A DNA stretch of 41,451 nt from a virus, in the IMG/VR virus record IMGVR_UViG_3300020478_000019, positions 1 through 41,451 of that record; one strand, 5' to 3'. The notes beneath the pieces are model-generated. The model had not been told where the DNA came from. It did no database searches and saw only the letters and a list, made by a program, of their open reading frames with translations. Positions 1 to 8,037 of the stretch are shown here, one piece after another. The number at the start of each line of letters is the position of its first letter. Positions within the stretch are counted from its first letter, which is position 1. A program made the translations under genes and the position numbers.

Positions 1-115
1 GTATTTTAGCACTTCTGAATATATTTTTTACAGGAATATATTCATCGTTAGAACTTCTATCTGTTGTTCTAGAGACGTAATTTATATTTGGTAAGTAAGA
101 AAAATATCCTCTCAT
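1..115 (-). CDS. 53: Baseplate wedge subunit gp53, N-terminal fragment
   Basis: Partial gene cut by the window edge; only the first 38 residues are visible, beginning MRGYFSYLP. The reading frame opens with ATG at 115 on the minus strand, 1 base after the gp48 stop. The pattern of an aromatic N-terminus, then a tyrosine-containing strand (INYVSR) and then VKNIFRSAKI resembles the start of T4 gp53 (FDPIEY ... MTDIFRNYKDYF). In T4, gp53 is a wedge protein that helps join wedges around the hub, in the same gene neighbourhood as gp4. The position directly after gp4 and gp48 on the same strand supports the call. The fragment is short, so the assignment rests on a weak N-terminal match plus context. 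Confidence 0.6.
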   Translation of the reverse strand, partial: MRGYFSYLPNINYVSRTTDRSSNDEYIPVKNIFRSAKI

Positions 116-116
116 T

Positions 117-1763
117 TTAGTAACCTACGTCTGAACTTGTGGGATCGTCTTGTCTGATAAGACTTATAGGCATTAGATCTCCTAGAGAAGTTGGATCATT
201 CCAGTCAAATCTTCGTCCATCTGCTACATTTGGACTGTAATCTGTGTTATATATTGGCTCTAGTTCATTGAATTTTAGAGTCATTGTGATTGATACTGGC
301 ATACCACCTTCATAAGATTGCCAACCTTGTCCTGCTCCAGCATAATCTAGTATTATATTTGTCAGAGCACAGGGTTTAAACTTATTTAATCCAAGAATAT
401 TCTTATTACCTGCAGTAACATATCGTATTCTGAATATGTTTGGTGTTCCTAGGAAGTATGATGCTGAACCAGCCTGTCCAACTCCACCGTCTCCGACCTG
501 ATGACCAGAGGATAGTTTTGCAGCTTTTCTAGGAGCAGACCATTGTTTAAGAGCTCTAATAATCATTCTTACGTTATGAGCTTCTGATTCACTTCTTGGA
601 CTTAATACCCAAGAGAAGTCAAATGATCTTAATTTTACTCCACTGAACATTAATTCAGTATTAGCATTAGCAACTACTCCTTCAGATCTTGCCAGGATTT
701 GTTCTGCACTTATATCCTGACCCATATCTCCTGCCATCTGACTTAGTTGATTTGCCAAGAAATCAGCTCTACCAGCTTCTCTTCTTACTGAAGATCCAAA
801 TGTACTTAAACTTCTGAGTGAATTTGCAAGTCCACCTAAACCTAAGAAGTTTGCTATTTGTGAACTACCGTAATGTTTATTGGAACTTTGGACTGCTGAT
901 ATTGCTTGTGTACTTACACTATCTTCTTGCCAATTTGTAGATAATTGGTCGGGTAAATTTCTAGGCATTGGTAGTTTTATACCAGCACCTAATTTTCTTT
1001 TAAATGGTGATGATCTTGATAAACCAACTGCTGCACCATCATTGGCTTGACGACCCATTGAGTCTGCATAAGGAGGTTTGTATTCATAAGCTTGGATAAA
1101 GAAACAATCCTGTCTAGGAGACAAGTCTTCAGGATATTTCACTACTCTTCGGAATAGTTCATCCTGTAGGTTACCCATTGAGTTACCTATTTTATTCAAC
1201 TGACCTTGAGGTCCATTCCATAAAGTATCGGCAACAACTGATCCAGCTGGACTATTCAGTGTTGCATATGTCATTCCAGCAACAGGATTGACTGCAAAAG
1301 CAAGTGCTGATGTAGCAGAGTACATTACAGGTCCTTGCCAGTTTACTCCACCAGCTTTATTTAATTCAAGGGTATCTGGATCTCTAACTGTTTGATTGTC
1401 TTGGGGATATATGTCTTGTCTTTCTTTTCTAGCCCATTGGGGAACGTCTTTATCTGCAGCTGCTGAGTGTGCTCTTGTTGCAGTTTGTATATTGGAGTGT
1501 ATAGCTAATTGTTCTTTTTCTGATAGGTAAAAAGGAGTATCAATTAATCCTCCTTTTGAAACTTGACTTTTCTGCCATACTCCATCAACATATATCGGTT
1601 CAGCACCAAGTAAGATTTCTCCATTGTCATCTACAGGGAAGACCTTTGTACTTTGACTATCTTGGTAATAATATACCTGATAGTTTACCATACGGCCGTC
1701 TACGACCTGTTTGATATCAATGCCTGGATTGACTTGTACTTTTTCTAGATCAGCTGCTGCCAT
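117..1763 (-). CDS. 48: Baseplate tail-tube cap gp48
   Basis: A 548-residue protein. The C-terminal half, from about residue 365, has the tail-tube-like fold signature: LRSFDFSWVLSPRSESEA, then an alpha-helical 'vrmIIRALKQWSAPR' segment, then FRIRYVTAG and a terminal VSITMTLKFNELEPIY strand. This is the pattern of T4 gp48, which sits on the hub and caps or starts the tail tube. T4 gp48 is about 364 residues, so this version carries roughly 180 extra N-terminal residues, as marine T4-like phages often do. It overlaps the start of its upstream neighbour's stop by one base (1763) and is co-transcribed with gp4. No membrane segment is apparent. The call is good but based on recalled family patterns, not a search. 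Confidence 0.75.
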   Translation of the reverse strand: MAAADLEKVQVNPGIDIKQVVDGRMVNYQVYYYQDSQSTKVFPVDDNGEILLGAEPIYVDGVWQKSQVSKGGLIDTPFYLSEKEQLAIHSNIQTATRAHSAAADKDVPQWARKERQDIYPQDNQTVRDPDTLELNKAGGVNWQGPVMYSATSALAFAVNPVAGMTYATLNSPAGSVVADTLWNGPQGQLNKIGNSMGNLQDELFRRVVKYPEDLSPRQDCFFIQAYEYKPPYADSMGRQANDGAAVGLSRSSPFKRKLGAGIKLPMPRNLPDQLSTNWQEDSVSTQAISAVQSSNKHYGSSQIANFLGLGGLANSLRSLSTFGSSVRREAGRADFLANQLSQMAGDMGQDISAEQILARSEGVVANANTELMFSGVKLRSFDFSWVLSPRSESEAHNVRMIIRALKQWSAPRKAAKLSSGHQVGDGGVGQAGSASYFLGTPNIFRIRYVTAGNKNILGLNKFKPCALTNIILDYAGAGQGWQSYEGGMPVSITMTLKFNELEPIYNTDYSPNVADGRRFDWNDPTSLGDLMPISLIRQDDPTSSDVGY

Positions 1764-2263
1764 TATTTCTTCCAGTTAAAAGCTCGATGCTTTGGATATT
1801 TCTTTCCAACCCTATCAATAAACTTTTCAGTAGGAAGAAGCGATATGCTTCCCCAATCTTCAGAACTAGGGACTGTGTATAGGTTTCCTATACCTTCATA
1901 TAGGTATTTGTGTAATGTATTCTTAGGTACAGATGCACCTCCGCCACTATTTAGTAGGCTATTTGCAACGGCATCTCTATAATCAGGATTTACGTAGTGT
2001 AAATTTGCTCCTAAGAACCCATCTCTATAGAATCTGAGAGCAACTGCTAAGGGTTGTACATCCCAAAATTCATATTTATCTGGGTATTTTGCTCCATATG
2101 AGAAGAAGAATAGTTTACCAATAGTAATACCACTAGTATCACTTGCGCTTATATCATATTCTTCTGTTTGTAGAGGTTCTAACGCTGTTTCTAGTTCGGA
2201 GATATACCAATCTCCACTTCTCATTTTCTTTCCAGCTTTAGTTTTGATTTGGTTTGCAATCAT
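1763..2263 (-). CDS. Conserved T4-like virion/assembly protein, function unknown
   Basis: 166 residues between gp4 and gp48, overlapping gp4 by 4 bases (ATGA-type coupling). The middle carries an aromatic-rich block (YPDKYEFWDVQPLAVALRF, then GFLGANLHYVNPDYR). This block, 'workable position for a side chain followed by GFLGxNLHY', recurs in proteins of many T4-like phages, but I cannot name its function. The start is basic (KTKAGKKMRSGDWY) and the C-terminus ends KHRAFNWKK. By position it could be a baseplate or head-completion accessory. It is unlikely to be gp53, because a better gp53 start lies at 115. No known catalytic motif is visible. Confidence 0.55.
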   Translation of the reverse strand: MIANQIKTKAGKKMRSGDWYISELETALEPLQTEEYDISASDTSGITIGKLFFFSYGAKYPDKYEFWDVQPLAVALRFYRDGFLGANLHYVNPDYRDAVANSLLNSGGGASVPKNTLHKYLYEGIGNLYTVPSSEDWGSISLLPTEKFIDRVGKKYPKHRAFNWKK

Positions 2264-2703
2264 ATCCCTAGGTCATCCTCTGTCATGATTTTGAACTCAT
2301 ACTTTCTATCCCTACAGTAGGACTCTGCTGCTTTCCATTTTGCTTGGTTAACAACATAGGTTTGTACTTCATATGCCCATGCCTTAGTTCTCTTTTTGGG
2401 GTTTTTCTTAGGCATTTGAAGTTGTTTCTTTGGTTTAACCTCTATGACTACAGATCTACTCTTACCTTTAATATCTCTGTATTTGATGAAGAAGTCTGGG
2501 AAGTACCTGTGCATCTTATTATCTAATGGACTTTTATATGGTATCCAAAATTCCTCAGATTGCCATTGACTTATACTTTCACTCAGGTCACAGTATTCCA
2601 TGAATTTCTTTTCCCAAAGTGATCTATAAATGATTTGAGTGGGGTCACCCTTATATTTTTTAGGTCTCTTTGGTCTATACTTCCCCTTATAAGCCATATA
2701 CAT
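2260..2703 (-). CDS. 4: Head completion protein gp4, TnsA-like PD-(D/E)XK nuclease fold
   Basis: 147 residues, close to T4 gp4 (about 150). It has the TnsA-like endonuclease layout: SLWEKKFMEYCD with Glu31, then YFPDFFI with Pro69-Asp70, then VVIEVKPKKQ with Glu88-x-Lys90 as the PD-(D/E)XK core. T4 gp4 (also called gp50/65) finishes packaged heads before tail joining. The very basic N-terminus (KGKYRPKRPKKYKGD) suits DNA contact. Two starts are possible, ATG at 2703 or ATG at 2697 (MAYKGK); the second is the commoner sequence type in this family, and neither has a clear Shine-Dalgarno. It is the first gene of the minus-strand unit, just downstream of a CTAAATA late promoter. Confidence 0.85.
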   Translation of the reverse strand: MYMAYKGKYRPKRPKKYKGDPTQIIYRSLWEKKFMEYCDLSESISQWQSEEFWIPYKSPLDNKMHRYFPDFFIKYRDIKGKSRSVVIEVKPKKQLQMPKKNPKKRTKAWAYEVQTYVVNQAKWKAAESYCRDRKYEFKIMTEDDLGI

Positions 2704-2723
2704 AGTATGTGGGAACTATTACA

Positions 2724-2730
2724 TATTTAG
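2724..2730 (-). promoter_or_regulatory. Late promoter (CTAAATA) for gp4-gp48-gp53
   Basis: On the minus strand the sequence reads CTAAATA, ending 20 bases upstream of the gp4 start. T4 late promoters use TATAAATA, and marine T4-like cyanophages use a CTAAATA version read by the gp55/gp33 machinery. The site lies directly against the gp54 ATG on the other strand, so the gp4/gp54 divergence region is only 27 bp. Confidence 0.6.
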
Positions 2731-3666
2731 ATGTCCAATAGAAATTCTAGACTTGGTACATTAAAAGCCAATCCTTATAATAGTAATGTAGAGTCTCGCG
2801 AGCAAACTACTGGTGCGAGGGATTCTAATCTATCGTCTATTTTTTATGATAGAGATGGTGGTCAAGTAATTGGTCCTACTTTTCAGGATGCATTAGGTTC
2901 TCCATCTTTAACTAATCAGTATAAGGTTTCATTGATGTTAGCCAATTCACCTAATGGTGATCCTAATAAGAGTTTAGATACTTGGCTTTCAACTTCTGGT
3001 ATTTTTAATGGTACTGGTCAAGGTGCATTTAGATTTGATTTCTTGGCACATGAAGCTCAGTTGCCTGGAATGAGGATGGAAGTCCAAGATGTTGCAGGTG
3101 ATAGACAAGGTATTACAGAGAGATTTGCTACACTTAGACAGTATAATGATGTAAAATTATCTTTTTACGTTTCATCTGATTATCAGGTCTTGAGATTGTT
3201 TCAAGAGTGGGTTGGTTTTATGAATCCTTTGTATCAGGATGATGGTACTTTTGCTCAAGGTAGTCCAGGCGGATATCCTTCAGCAACAGATTCTTCTGGT
3301 TTTCATAGATTGAGATATCCAAATACATATAAGAAAGATATAGCTATAACTAAGTTTGAACGAGGTGAAGGTTCTCGTCCACTTACTTATACTCTTATCA
3401 ATGCTTTCCCAACAGAAATTGATACCGTAGATTTGACTTACGAAGCAGGAATGGTTGTTAATACTGGAATTACATTTTCTTATGATAGGTACGTCATAAC
3501 TCATGGTGATGCACCAACTAGTAGTGATAAGATTCAAGATACTCCTCAAAATATAAGTAATCCTCCTCAAAGAAAACCACAATCAAGGGTAACAAAAGCT
3601 ATAAACCAATATCTTGATTTTTGGGGATGGAATGGTCAAGGTAAAAACACTCCTAGTGGCTTTTAA
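2731..3666 (+). CDS. 54: Baseplate tail-tube initiator gp54
   Basis: 311 residues (T4 gp54 is about 320). After a disordered, Asn/Ser-rich start, the protein shows a tail-tube-like fold: NQYKVSLMLA, then FRFDFLAHEAQLPGMRMEV, FATLRQYNDVKLSFYVSSDYQVLRLFQEWVGFMNPLY, then KDIAITKFER and TYTLINAFPTEI. This mirrors the gp19/gp48/gp54 family, in which gp54 forms the ring on the baseplate from which the tube polymerises. It is divergent from gp4 with a 27-bp gap, and no Shine-Dalgarno and no obvious plus-strand CTAAATA box lie in that gap. The C-terminal 45 residues are Pro/Gln/Asn rich and probably flexible. Confidence 0.8.
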   Translation: MSNRNSRLGTLKANPYNSNVESREQTTGARDSNLSSIFYDRDGGQVIGPTFQDALGSPSLTNQYKVSLMLANSPNGDPNKSLDTWLSTSGIFNGTGQGAFRFDFLAHEAQLPGMRMEVQDVAGDRQGITERFATLRQYNDVKLSFYVSSDYQVLRLFQEWVGFMNPLYQDDGTFAQGSPGGYPSATDSSGFHRLRYPNTYKKDIAITKFERGEGSRPLTYTLINAFPTEIDTVDLTYEAGMVVNTGITFSYDRYVITHGDAPTSSDKIQDTPQNISNPPQRKPQSRVTKAINQYLDFWGWNGQGKNTPSGF

Positions 3667-3707
3667 GTTCAATTAAGCTCCCTATATAAAATACTGAAAA
3701 AAATATT

Positions 3708-4424
3708 ATGCCGTTACCTACGATTACTACAGCTGAGTATGAATTAAAATTACCATCCACAGGTAAACCAGTTAAGTATAGACCATTCCTTGTAAGAGAG
3801 GAGAAAATTCTTATTCTTTCTCTTGAAGGACAGAATCAGAAAGATATATCAAGAGCTGTTAAACAAGTTTTAAAAGATTGTGTTTTAACAAAGGGTATTA
3901 AGATAGATACACTTCCATCTTTTGATATTGAATATTTGTTTTTAAATATTCGTGGAAAATCTGTTGGAGAATCAATAGATCTTATTGTCACATGTGGAGA
4001 CGATGGTAAGACAACAGTTCCCGTGACTGTTGATATTGATGATATTCAAATCATTAAAGATGATAGTCATAGTCAAGATATTGAATTGGCTGATGGATAT
4101 AAAGTGAGGATGAAATATCCCTCATTAAGTCAATTTATTGATCAAAATTTTGTTGATGGTGATGATGAAGTAGAGAAGGCTTTCACTATGATTGCTGAAT
4201 CTATTGAAATGGTTTATAACGATTCTGATGTATTTGCAGCTTCTGATTGCACTAAGAAGGAATTAAAAGAATGGGTTGAATCTCTAACTTCTGAACAGTT
4301 CAAGAAGATTGAGAACTTCTTTGAAACAATGCCTAAGTTATCTCATACTATTGAGGTTACTAATCCAAAGACTAAGAAGAAGAATACTATAGTATTAGAG
4401 GGGCTAACGGATTTTTTCGCTTAA
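3708..4424 (+). CDS. 26: Baseplate hub assembly protein gp26 (T4_baseplate family); 0-frame part of a putative frameshift pair
   Basis: 238 residues with the look of the T4 gp26 family (PF12322; T4 gp26 is 208): MPLPTITTAEYELKLPSTGKPVKYRPFLVREEKILILSLE at the start, a middle beta region ending VDIDDIQIIKD, then DGYKVRMKYPSLSQF and a helical C-terminus. In T4, gp26 acts in hub assembly and is not abundant in the finished particle. The start ATG is preceded by AATATT without a Shine-Dalgarno. The last codons are GAT TTT TTC GCT TAA, which form a perfect T TTT TTC slippery heptamer. A strong hairpin follows, so a fraction of ribosomes may enter the next ORF in the -1 frame and make a roughly 302-residue fusion. 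Confidence 0.8.
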   Translation: MPLPTITTAEYELKLPSTGKPVKYRPFLVREEKILILSLEGQNQKDISRAVKQVLKDCVLTKGIKIDTLPSFDIEYLFLNIRGKSVGESIDLIVTCGDDGKTTVPVTVDIDDIQIIKDDSHSQDIELADGYKVRMKYPSLSQFIDQNFVDGDDEVEKAFTMIAESIEMVYNDSDVFAASDCTKKELKEWVESLTSEQFKKIENFFETMPKLSHTIEVTNPKTKKKNTIVLEGLTDFFA

Positions 4425-4455
4425 GTATGTCTCATATTGATCTTGAGACATACTT
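4412..4455 (+). promoter_or_regulatory. Programmed -1 ribosomal frameshift signal
   Basis: Slippery heptamer T TTT TTC (4412-4418) sits in the zero frame of gp26, two codons before its TAA. Four bases downstream begins a perfect 12-bp stem: AAGTATGTCTCA (4423-4434), a 9-base loop, and TGAGACATACTT (4444-4455). A -1 slip continues as CGC TTA AGT ATG straight into the next ORF with no stop. The hairpin also buries that ORF's ATG (4427). All three classic elements of -1 frameshifting are present: the X XXY YYZ heptamer, the spacer and the structure. Confidence 0.85.
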
Positions 4456-4615
4456 CAGAATCAATTTCGCTCTCATGCAGTACCATAAATATTCATTAAC
4501 TGAAATAGAAAATATGTGCCCTTGGGAAAGGGATATCTATGTTGGGTTACTTAAACTCCATATTGAAGAAGAGAATCTGAAAGCACAACAAAGAGCAGCA
4601 CAACAGAACGCATAA
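4427..4615 (+). CDS. 51: gp51-like hub assembly ORF, probably expressed as the -1 frameshift extension of gp26
   Basis: 62 residues (MSHIDLETYF ... CPWERDIYVGLLKLHIEEENLKAQQRAAQQNA). The CPWERDIYVxLL helix resembles the short 'T' part of tail-assembly chaperones and the short gp51-type proteins annotated in marine T4-like phages; T4 gp51 itself is much longer (about 249). Its ATG has no Shine-Dalgarno and lies inside the 5' arm of a 12-bp hairpin, so independent initiation looks poor. In the -1 frame the preceding codons CGC TTA AGT link it without interruption to gp26. The next gene, starting 1 base after the stop, is a tape-measure candidate, the standard position for a G/GT chaperone pair. 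Confidence 0.65.
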   Translation: MSHIDLETYFRINFALMQYHKYSLTEIENMCPWERDIYVGLLKLHIEEENLKAQQRAAQQNA

Positions 4616-6358
4616 ATGGCAAAACTTAAAGCCTTATTCAAATCTGCAGGTAAAGCCACCAAAGGTGTACGTCGTGGTGCAGCTCGTAAAGCAATAAAAG
4701 CTAAAAAATTATTCGGGGTAAAAGGTAAGCAAAAAGGTCTTGCAAGAGCAGCTGGTGGACTTTTAGGTAAGTCTCAGGTAAAGGGTAAGAATGTTCTAGC
4801 AGGTACAGCGAAAGCAATCACAGATATTAGAACAGGTGAACAACGTTCTGGAATTACGAAGGTTAATAGACTTGTAGAGACTAAGGTTAATAATCTTCTA
4901 CCAAAATTAACGAATAGAATAGAGAATCAGGTTAATACTTTTGATCCTAATGCTATGTTAGGAAAGATATTTGATGGTGGTTTAGGTAAATTACAAGGAT
5001 TCGGTCAGAGTTTAGATGGTCTTAGGGGATCAATGGCTGAGTCATTGGGATTCCTTGGTAAGTCTAAAGGATTGATAGAAGATTTGATCAATAAACTTGC
5101 TTCTGGTAAGTTTGGTCAAAGAAGGGGTGGTGGACTTGTAGGTAATCTATTGAAAGGTGCTGCAGCCTTAGGTGTTGTTGCATTGGGTAGTAAACTTCTT
5201 GCTCCTGCTGCAGTCATAGGTGGCGCTGCCATGCTTGGCAAGAAATTATGGGGTGGTATTACTGGTCTATTCAAGAGAAAGAAGAAGAAAAAGGAAGTAC
5301 AACAGTTACCTGGCGTATTAGATAAGAATCAAGCAAGAAAGTTCAACGAGAGTTTAAAGAACTTTGAGGTTGGTCTTGATAGGATGGGTGGTGAACCAAC
5401 AGATGCAGAAGGTCTTCAGGAGAAAGAAGAATCACCAGGCCAAGAACAGGTAAAAGCTGAAAAAGAGAAAATAGAGATTCCTGAAGAATTTAAAGATAAG
5501 TATGAAATAACTTTTCAATATAGGGATGGAAGATATAGGTTTATTAACTATAAAGAGAAAGGATTACCAGAGGGTCAATCTTATAAAGGTTCGATCCTTA
5601 TGGAAGGCGATACTAAAGCTGACCAGAGTACATGGGAACTTATTTACAAGAAAGAAAAAGCAAGAGAAATACGTGAAAGACCAAAAGGCACTAAAAGATT
5701 TCTTGCTGGTATAGGTGATGCATTAACAGGTAATATATTTGATTTTGATAAACGTGGGAACGTTGTAGACGGTCTCAAGAGAGGTTTAAAGGGATTTAAA
5801 GGATCTAAGGGTACTGAAGGTACAAAGGGTGCCAGAGGTCATCAGGGACCACAGGGGATAATGAGACATGCGTTAGGCATGGCTGATCTAGCAACGGGTA
5901 ATATATTTGATTTTGATAAACGTGGAAATCTTCTTGATGGTGCAAAAAGAACAGGTGAGACATTAAAAGAAAAGACAAAGGGATTAACGAAGAAACCAAA
6001 GGGATTCATGAGGTTCTTAAAAGGAGCTATGGATGCCGTTACTGGTGATGCATTTGATTTTGATGGTCGTGGTAGTATGCTTGATGGTGCAAAGAGGATC
6101 TTAGATAAGAATAAGGATGATGCAACTGCAGTATCTCAACCTGCAGTACCACCACCAACACAAGAAGCGGGAGGAAATCAACAGGTTATTCCTATTCAAT
6201 TGGATGGTATGGCTGCAACTCCTCCAAATCAAGGACCAAGACCAGCACCTACTGATGTTAAAACATCTAATAAGGTTCCTTTCTTGATAGCTATGGATAT
6301 CAGTAATATCCATGTTCCATATTCTAGATCCATTTTCAATATTGTTGATGCATCATGA
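4616..6358 (+). CDS. Tail-lumen/tape-measure-like structural protein with repeats and collagen-like stretch
   Basis: 580 residues, close to the length of T4 gp29 (590), the tape measure. The N-terminal 60 residues are very rich in Lys/Arg/Ala (AGKATKGVRRGAARKAIKAKK). A hydrophobic Ala/Gly segment at about 178-212 (GAAALGVVALGSKLLAPAA) is typical of tape measures that later reach the membrane. Three repeats follow near residues 366, 425 and 473, each built on TGNIFDFDKRGNxxDGxKR; the first two share an exact 29-base DNA repeat (5729-5757 and 5897-5925). Between repeats 1 and 2, at about 390-414, is a collagen-like Gly-x-y run (GSKGTEGTKGARGHQGPQG). It directly follows the chaperone-type ORFs and ends in an ATGA overlap with the next gene. 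Tape-measure function is inferred from position and composition. Confidence 0.6.
   Translation: MAKLKALFKSAGKATKGVRRGAARKAIKAKKLFGVKGKQKGLARAAGGLLGKSQVKGKNVLAGTAKAITDIRTGEQRSGITKVNRLVETKVNNLLPKLTNRIENQVNTFDPNAMLGKIFDGGLGKLQGFGQSLDGLRGSMAESLGFLGKSKGLIEDLINKLASGKFGQRRGGGLVGNLLKGAAALGVVALGSKLLAPAAVIGGAAMLGKKLWGGITGLFKRKKKKKEVQQLPGVLDKNQARKFNESLKNFEVGLDRMGGEPTDAEGLQEKEESPGQEQVKAEKEKIEIPEEFKDKYEITFQYRDGRYRFINYKEKGLPEGQSYKGSILMEGDTKADQSTWELIYKKEKAREIRERPKGTKRFLAGIGDALTGNIFDFDKRGNVVDGLKRGLKGFKGSKGTEGTKGARGHQGPQGIMRHALGMADLATGNIFDFDKRGNLLDGAKRTGETLKEKTKGLTKKPKGFMRFLKGAMDAVTGDAFDFDGRGSMLDGAKRILDKNKDDATAVSQPAVPPPTQEAGGNQQVIPIQLDGMAATPPNQGPRPAPTDVKTSNKVPFLIAMDISNIHVPYSRSIFNIVDAS
5729..5925 (+). repeat. 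Direct repeat inside the tape-measure-like gene
   Basis: An exact 29-base sequence encoding GNIFDFDKRG occurs at 5729-5757 and again at 5897-5925, a 168-base (56-codon) period. A diverged third copy starts near 6044. The repeat is in frame and so reflects duplication of a protein module. Confidence 0.85.
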
Positions 6359-8037
6359 AGCCAACTTTAGCAACACTTGCAGTTAAAAAGAAGGCTAGTA
6401 AGGCAGTTGATGTTGCCGAAAATAGCATGGGAGCTTTTACTAGAGTAATAAAGCAAAATGCTTCTGGATTAGAGGGTGGAGTTCCTAGTGATTCTAAGAT
6501 TAAGAAGGCTGAGAAATTTGTAAAAGGTATTGGTGGAAAGAGAGGTGGATTTCCTGGCGTAGGTATTTTGGGAACTGCATTGATGTTCCCAGTTGTTCTT
6601 GGAGCAATGATGCAGGGTAGTGCTACTGCAACTCCTGATGGTGTACTGAATGAACAGTATGGTGGTGATGAACAAGCAATGAATAAAGATCTTCAAGCAG
6701 ATAAGAGATTACGGGAAGAAGGTCTTGAAAAGATAGAAGAGACGGGTGATGATAAGAAAGAATGGGATCAAAATGCAGGAAAAGAGTTACAGGAGATGCC
6801 TCAGGAGAGGACAGAACCTAGTACAGAGGATCAACAGGAACAAAAGGAAGAAGTAGAAGAGGAAGTAGAAGAAATTGAGGCAAGTGAGGTAGAAGCTAGT
6901 AAAGATGAGATTGATGTTGATAAGTTTAAGTCTCTTACTGATAGATTTAAGAATATAACTGAACAGGGATCTGTTGGTACTCCAAAATCAAAAGGGTTCT
7001 TTGGAAAGGCTGCTGATACTGTTAAAGAAGGTGCTGCTAATTTTGTTAAGAACGCTACATTTGGTCTTTTAGATTTTACTAAGAAGAAACCAGATGTTAA
7101 AAAGATGGGACAGGAAGTTGTACAACCTACACAACACTTCTTCCTTCCAGCTAAGACTGAGAAAGAATCTGAGGATGGTACTAAGGTTAAACCCAAGGAA
7201 AAATTAATGGAGAAAGAACCTCCAAAGTTACCACCTTTACCTGGCGAAATGGATACTGAGGGTGAAGATTTTGCTGCTTTGACTGCTGTTTCTGCTTTAG
7301 AAGGTGGAGATGATCAATCAAGAGCAGATGTTGCACAATCAATCTATAATAGACAGGCTGATGGTACGTATGGAGATTCTATTAAAGATGTAGTTACTGC
7401 TGATGGTCAGTATCAACCTGCATATAAAGATCCTACTGTATCCAGTGGACCTGGCACTGAGACTGCTCAAGAGTGGAAGGATATTAAAGATAGAGATAGT
7501 GCTGTGAAAGCCATGGTTTCTTACTATGAGAAGAGGGATCAGAGAGTAACTAAGAAACAAATGGAGGAATTATATGATAAAACTGCTGCAGCATTACAGA
7601 ATCCAGAAAATCAAGAGTCAGCAGCTGAACATGTTGAAGGAAGGACAGAGTTTCTTGGTGGTGAAGTAGAAGGTGATGATGTAGTTGATAGAGGTGGTAT
7701 AGAAGATAATGCTTTCTTCCAAGAATATGGATCTGGAGAACAAATGGAAAGAGGAGCAGTTGAGAATCCTTTATTAAGGAAGAGTGAGATGCGATCTTCT
7801 ACAGATGGTAGTAGTTCTACTTCAGTTCCTCCAGAACAATATGCTTCTTATGAACAACCTACTCCTATTATAAGTAACACTACATATGTTGTTCAGATGC
7901 CTACACCAGCAGCTAATAATAAACCAGTTCGTGCTATGGCTGCTCCTGAAGAAGGTGGTGGAGCAATGATTGTTCCTATAAATGATCCTAATACTATAGT
8001 ATCAACTCTTACTACAATAAGTCTAAGTGCATCCTAA
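6355..8037 (+). CDS. Tail/hub structural protein with SleB-like cell-wall hydrolase domain
   Basis: 560 residues starting with ATGA overlap. It has a basic N-terminus, a hydrophobic stretch at about 70-82 (GVGILGTALMFPVVLGAMM) and a long Glu-rich charged region (about 110-200). A compact domain near 303-410 contains SALEGGDDQ, ADVAQSIYNRQ and VVTADGQYQP. That order (acidic catalytic-type Glu near 316, Asn-Arg near 332, Gly-Gln-Tyr/Phe near 351) is the signature of the SleB/Hydrolase_2 cell-wall hydrolase family. A low-complexity tail follows. In T4 the tail lysozyme is part of gp5; here gp5 shows no such domain, so this protein may supply the wall-cutting activity during infection. That role is inference. 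Confidence 0.5.
   Translation: MKPTLATLAVKKKASKAVDVAENSMGAFTRVIKQNASGLEGGVPSDSKIKKAEKFVKGIGGKRGGFPGVGILGTALMFPVVLGAMMQGSATATPDGVLNEQYGGDEQAMNKDLQADKRLREEGLEKIEETGDDKKEWDQNAGKELQEMPQERTEPSTEDQQEQKEEVEEEVEEIEASEVEASKDEIDVDKFKSLTDRFKNITEQGSVGTPKSKGFFGKAADTVKEGAANFVKNATFGLLDFTKKKPDVKKMGQEVVQPTQHFFLPAKTEKESEDGTKVKPKEKLMEKEPPKLPPLPGEMDTEGEDFAALTAVSALEGGDDQSRADVAQSIYNRQADGTYGDSIKDVVTADGQYQPAYKDPTVSSGPGTETAQEWKDIKDRDSAVKAMVSYYEKRDQRVTKKQMEELYDKTAAALQNPENQESAAEHVEGRTEFLGGEVEGDDVVDRGGIEDNAFFQEYGSGEQMERGAVENPLLRKSEMRSSTDGSSSTSVPPEQYASYEQPTPIISNTTYVVQMPTPAANNKPVRAMAAPEEGGGAMIVPINDPNTIVSTLTTISLSAS

Noticed and set aside
1763-2263. Calling this ORF gp53
   Set aside because: The partial ORF at 1-115 matches the gp53 N-terminus better.
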